A DNA stretch of 64,000 nucleotides from Acridotheres tristis (Eukaryota; Chordata; Aves; Passeriformes; Sturnidae). The notes under the pieces were generated by a model. It ran no database searches, was not told the DNA's origin, and saw nothing but the letters and a program-made list of their open reading frames with translations. A program made the translations under genes and the position numbers. Shown here piece after piece: positions 60,453 through 64,000 of the stretch (position 1 is the stretch's first letter; each line of letters starts with the position of its first letter). The DNA is taken from the NCBI GenBank assembly GCA_037013685.1, contig CM072897.1:18212643-18276642 (forward strand), given 5' to 3'.

Positions 60453-61568
60453 CATCCAAGGCGCAAGGTGAAAAATCCAATAACCTACACACAGTAACGG
60501 AGAGCAACAAGCACCGGCACCGCCCGGGAGGGCTCCCAGCGCCCTTCTGCCAAGCAGGCTCCTGGGCATCCTCGCAATCCTCACTGCCCTATGGAGTTCC
60601 TTAAACATTAACCACTTCTTTTTTTCTGCCAGACACAAACCGAGGGCAGAGCCCGCGCCGGCAGCCTGACCCTGGCCCAGCATCTCCAGTTCTCTGGGTT
60701 GGCTGCTGGCTCCGGGATGTGGGGCTGAGCCCAGGCAGGGGGACGCTTCAGAGCCCCCAGAGCCCTCCCCGAGCCCGAGGAATAACATCAATCGGCATTA
60801 ACTCCCCACGTCCCCCGACTCACCTATCTCCAGGTTGGGGGGGCTGGTGACAGAGAGGTGAACCCCTGCCCTGAAAAATGCCCCTTCCCCATGACTGCTG
60901 CCTCCGATTTGGTCACTCAGGGCTGGAGAGCTCTCCTTGCCCGTCTTTAACCCTTAATGCCTCTGCTTTGGGGATGGGCAGAGGAACAATTCCTCCTCCT
61001 GAGTTAACTCTTTCTGGGCAGGAGATAGGCACAGCCAGCTTGAGTCTGATCCCTACTCCCCTGCCAGTCCCGGAGGGTAGCGCTGTCCAGACTATCCGTT
61101 CCCTACCTGAACAAGGCATCTGCTCCAGGCCGGCTAATTCACCCGGGAACTACCCGGAGAGGAGGAGGATACTCCCCATCAGCATACAGCCTCAGTCCCG
61201 CCGAGCCCCAGCCCCCTCGCTGGGACCCCGGCCCCGCCTGGTTCGTAGCTCCCGCAGGGGCTGCGCCGAGGCTGCGGGAACGGTGCGGGGAGGAGATGGG
61301 CAGAGGGGAGCGCCCGGGCAGAGCGGGGCGGGGAGGCGGCAGCATCCGCACCCGCGGGGCTGGAGGGCGGCAGCTCCCGAAGCACACGGCTCCCCCGCAC
61401 CCCCGAGGCACGCACCGAGTTCCCAGCCCCGCGCCCTCCGCACAGGCGAGGGTCCGGCCCCGGGGCAGCGCGGCGGCGCCGTCCCAGGGACACGGAGACC
61501 CCACCCCGCTCCCCGCCCCGCCTGTCCCGCCAGCCCCGTGCCCCGCTCCGGTCCCCCGTCCCGCTTAC

Positions 61569-61574
61569 CCGCAT
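61569..61574 (-). CDS. LINGO1: LINGO1 first coding segment (Met-Arg) and splice donor
   Basis: On the minus strand the exon ends GAGATGCGG|GTAAGC. The ATG and CGG codons end exactly at a good splice donor. Joined to 47,612 they give [10 protein letters not shown], which parallels the human start M-Q-V-S-K-R-M-L-A-G in position and length. Phase, donor quality, CpG-island location and protein length all agree. The junction itself is not proven without a transcript. Confidence 0.75.
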
Positions 61575-61575
61575 C

Positions 61576-61614
61576 TCATCCTCGCCGGCGATCTCCTTCG
61601 GTCAGAAATGGCAT
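61576..61614 (-). other. Upstream ORF of 12 codons in the LINGO1 5' exon
   Basis: ATG at 61,614-61,612 opens a frame MPFLTEGDRRRG that stops at TGA 61,578-61,576, two bases before the LINGO1 start codon at 61,574. A second upstream ATG at 61,579-61,577 gives four codons and ends in a TGA formed after splicing (47,611-47,609). Both would be in the mRNA if transcription starts upstream of 61,614. Confidence 0.6.
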
Positions 61615-62109
61615 CTCCCCCGGCCCCCCCGCCAAACCTCCACCTGCAGTAGCGCAGCTCCCCCTCTCCGCAGCGACAGCACGAGCGGCGGCGGCGGCGC
61701 TCCCGGGGCCGGGCCTCCCCCCAGTCCCGCGCCTAGGGAGGGAGGGCCGGGCCGGGCTGGGCACGGGGCCCCGCCGGGGCCGCCCTAGGGCCGCGCGGCC
61801 GGCGGCTCCCTGCCCTCCGCGCCCGGGCGGCCGGCGGCGCTTTGGGGCGGCGGCGGCGGCATCGCCCCCGCGGGCGGGCGGGCGGCTCGCTCGGCCCGGG
61901 CTCCGCACGCCCGCTCCGCCGGCCGGGTCTGCCGCGGCGGGGCCGGGCTGGGTGCCGCCGGCCCCCGCCTCCCCTCCGGGAGGAGCCGGCGGCAGGCGCG
62001 GGGCGGTGCGCGGAGCGGCGGGCACGGCAGCGGCAGCGGCGGCCGCGGCCGGTCCCTCCTCCCGCCGCCGCCCCCGCTACTCGCGGGGGGTGTGGGTCCC
62101 CGGGGCTGC

Positions 62110-62121
62110 GGGGGGGGGGGG
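62110..62121 (+). repeat. Run of twelve G
   Basis: The run lies in the CpG island and is followed by further G-blocks. It may form a G-quadruplex and is a place where sequencing errors are common. Confidence 0.9.
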
Positions 62122-62400
62122 AGCGGGGACAGCTTCTCCGCGAACCGGGGCCGCTCGATGCAAGGGGGTCCCCGCAGCCCCCGCCCCGCAGCCGCCGGTG
62201 CAGCCTCGCTGTCCGCAGAGGACGGACCAACCGAGCTCTGCCCGTCACCGTCGCGTCGGTGCCCAGCCCTGCCCGCGTCCGCCGAGAGACGATGCCGGGC
62301 TACCCTGGGGATTCCGGAGGGTCCATCCTACAGCAGCTACCTCAGCGCTGCGTTTTGCTCCTCTTTGCACTGTTCCCCCCTACCCCGGCATGTAAGAGGG

Positions 62401-63912
62401 AAAGGGCTGCAAGCGCTCAGGGGGCGCCTCCGAAGACAGGCCTGGGATCTGGTGCTCCCAAAGGCCCCTTCGGAGGGTCCGGCGCATGCTGAGCTGGTGG
62501 CCCTTCATTCGGGACTAAGTGCTCGACTTCCCGAGCGCTGCCCACCGCTTTGCTTCTTCCATAATGGACACTCTTTATGGAGCAGCGTTAGATTTGCCCA
62601 GTGCTGGCTCTGGCAGCTGAGGCTGATTTCTCTAGCAGTAATGGACACAAACTTTGCTTGTAATGTGCACTTCCCCTCCTGCTTCCTCTCGGCTGGGCTC
62701 TCCTGGGGTGATTCCTGCTCTGTCCTGCTTCGACCCAGCTGTCCCCGGCTGCCGGCCAAGGGGGACCCAAGGCAGGGGCACCAGGGCCCTCGGCAGTAAC
62801 ACGGGCTAGGGCCACGCGTCTCTTCATTGAGTCCCACGAGCCTTCCACTGAATGGCTCTTTCAGCAAGTGGGAACTTTTGAGCTGGCCTCAGGCCTCTCC
62901 TGTGCTGCCACGGAGTGCAGGAGGGGCCATCCCAAGCTCCTGTCCCTTCAGTGGGCTACGAGCAAGCCCCGGGAAGCTCGAGCTCCTCCTGGCACTCAGG
63001 CAAAGGCTGCTGCCTCCCCGGAGCCCCCTTATCGTCCTGCTTGGCACAGGAGAGCTTCTGAGCAGAGGAGGAACAAAGGGTGGGCACGGTGAACTCGCCA
63101 GCTGAGGGCTGAATCACTTCAGCTCTCCGCTCCCGCTTCTGCCCACTCCTCGGCTCCCACAAGCACAGTCCCCGGCTCGGCTGGGAGAGTGGGTACTCGT
63201 CAGGTGTGTGTCCCTGCGTGGGCTTGGGCACAGCATCCTCGTGGCAAGAAACACAGTGGGGTGACAAGGCGTGTGTGCCTGCCCGAGATCTTCTCCTGCC
63301 ATCAAGGAAACTCAGCCTGGCCCCTCTCGGTGGTCCTCAGACCTTTACCCGGTGCGGATCGATGCCTCTTATTGTTACAGCTATGGCAGCAATGCCATCG
63401 ATGTTAATAGCACTTCACAAACACAGACAAAGCCGGCAATCTGAATGCGGCCAGGAAAAAAACAAACAGAGGACAAAAGACAGGCTAAGAGCTCTGAATG
63501 CTGTTCTTAATGCTTCCGCCCCGCCCCGTTAGAGCCCCACTGAAGTGCAGGGCACCGCGTATTCAATAGTAACACTCGGGAATAATTCCTGGAATTGTTG
63601 GTGTGTGAGGGGGGAAATTTCACCTCAGCCCTTCCACAAAGACACGGCAAGTACGCCATGCACGGAGCACTGGTGGCGTGTGAGAGTGATGCTATGCACT
63701 GCCTGGAAGCAGGGGGCCTTCCAAGACCGTCTTTCCACCTTGGCTCCGACCGCCATCCGCACCCTGGGAGCGAGGCGAGTGGCACAGCATGGGGGACGGG
63801 GCGTGCAGGAGCAGGGATGAGGTTTCGGGCTAAGATGGCATCTGTGCACACCTGTTCTGTAGAAAGCCCTGTGAAAACCCTGCCTTCTGTGTACCCTCAG
63901 CGTGTGATGTGA
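62401..63912. other. Upstream flank of the LINGO1 CpG island, no recognised gene
   Basis: CpG content falls gradually. No exon, RNA gene or transposable element is recognised. It could be an intron of LINGO1 if further 5' exons lie beyond the window. Confidence 0.5.
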
Positions 63913-64000
63913 TTCCCTTCCCTGAAGTGTCCAAAGCCAGCTTAGGTGAGGCCCTTAGCAACCTGTGTAAGTAGAAGGTGTCCCTGCTCATGGCAGGAGT
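63913..64000 (+). mobile_element. CR1 LINE, cut by the window edge
   Basis: The words 'ccctgaagtgtccaaagcc', 'cttagcaacctg', 'gtagaaggtgtccctgctc' and 'atggcagga' follow the CR1 3' consensus in order and run off the end of the window. The last 60 bases of the element would lie outside. Confidence 0.85.

Larger units (their letters stand above)
47613..61568 (-). other. LINGO1: LINGO1 intron, about 14 kb
   Basis: The intron is bounded by GTAAGC at 61,568-61,563 and the acceptor CAG at 47,615-47,613, both read on the minus strand. It is 13,956 bp long and phase 0. It contains no recognised nested gene. It holds AT-rich candidate regulatory blocks, a 47-bp minisatellite and a possible internal promoter, each listed separately. 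The long open frames at 48,864-49,808 (plus) and 53,477-54,247 (minus) show no domain and are taken as chance frames in GC-rich DNA. Confidence 0.75.
61180..62400 (-). promoter_or_regulatory. LINGO1: CpG island covering the LINGO1 5' exon
   Basis: This is the strongest CpG-dense segment of the window, with many GC boxes (GGGCGG, CCCCGCCCC) and no TATA box near the coding start. The two-codon first coding segment lies inside it. The transcription start is therefore expected somewhere between about 61,650 and 62,350 on the minus strand, but it cannot be placed exactly. LINGO1 has further 5' exons in mammals, so additional promoters may lie outside the window. Confidence 0.75.

Noticed and set aside
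60878..62395. 505-codon open frame on the plus strand across the CpG island
   Set aside because: The translation is almost only P, A, R, G and S, as expected from CpG-island sequence. It has no domain, and it lies antisense to the LINGO1 5' exon.

Overview
This is a piece of a bird nuclear genome. The evidence is one vertebrate gene that I recognise with certainty (LINGO1), several 3' ends of CR1 retroposons with the typical avian terminal ATTCTA motif, and LTR fragments of avian type. A passerine or another neoavian bird is likely but cannot be shown from the sequence alone. There is no bacterial or viral gene organisation: no operons, no CRISPR and no tRNA or rRNA genes that I can see. Most open frames are chance frames in GC-rich vertebrate DNA.

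Layout. Positions 1-700 are GC- and CpG-rich and hold two near-perfect CTCF-type motifs and a short 28-bp minisatellite. A retroviral-type LTR on the minus strand follows at about 1072-1519. From about 1.7 to 45.3 kb there is a long stretch without a recognisable protein-coding exon. It carries CR1 remnants, one old L2-like LINE tail that still translates into reverse-transcriptase-like residues, low-complexity tracts, and several AT-rich blocks with homeodomain, SOX or TCF motifs that look like non-coding regulatory DNA (unproven). LINGO1 occupies the right third on the minus strand. Its 3' UTR and polyadenylation signals lie at about 45.32-45.76 kb. One large exon at 45,759-47,612 carries all but two codons. 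An intron of about 14 kb follows, and then a two-codon first coding segment at 61,569-61,574 inside a strong CpG island at about 61.2-62.4 kb.

The single gene encodes a membrane protein of 619 residues by my splice model. It has a signal peptide, an LRR N-cap, about twelve leucine-rich repeats, an LRR C-cap, one Ig domain, one transmembrane helix and a short cytoplasmic tail. In mammals it is a neuronal and oligodendrocyte co-receptor with NgR1 and p75/TROY that limits axon growth and myelination.

The most useful new observations concern its 5' end. The start codon is created by splicing. Two short upstream ORFs precede it, and one of them terminates across the splice junction. A TATAAATAG box inside the intron at 60,444-60,452 is followed by a short potential exon whose donor would join in frame to the main exon and add a different N-terminus. 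I found no evidence for a wholly new biological system in this window.
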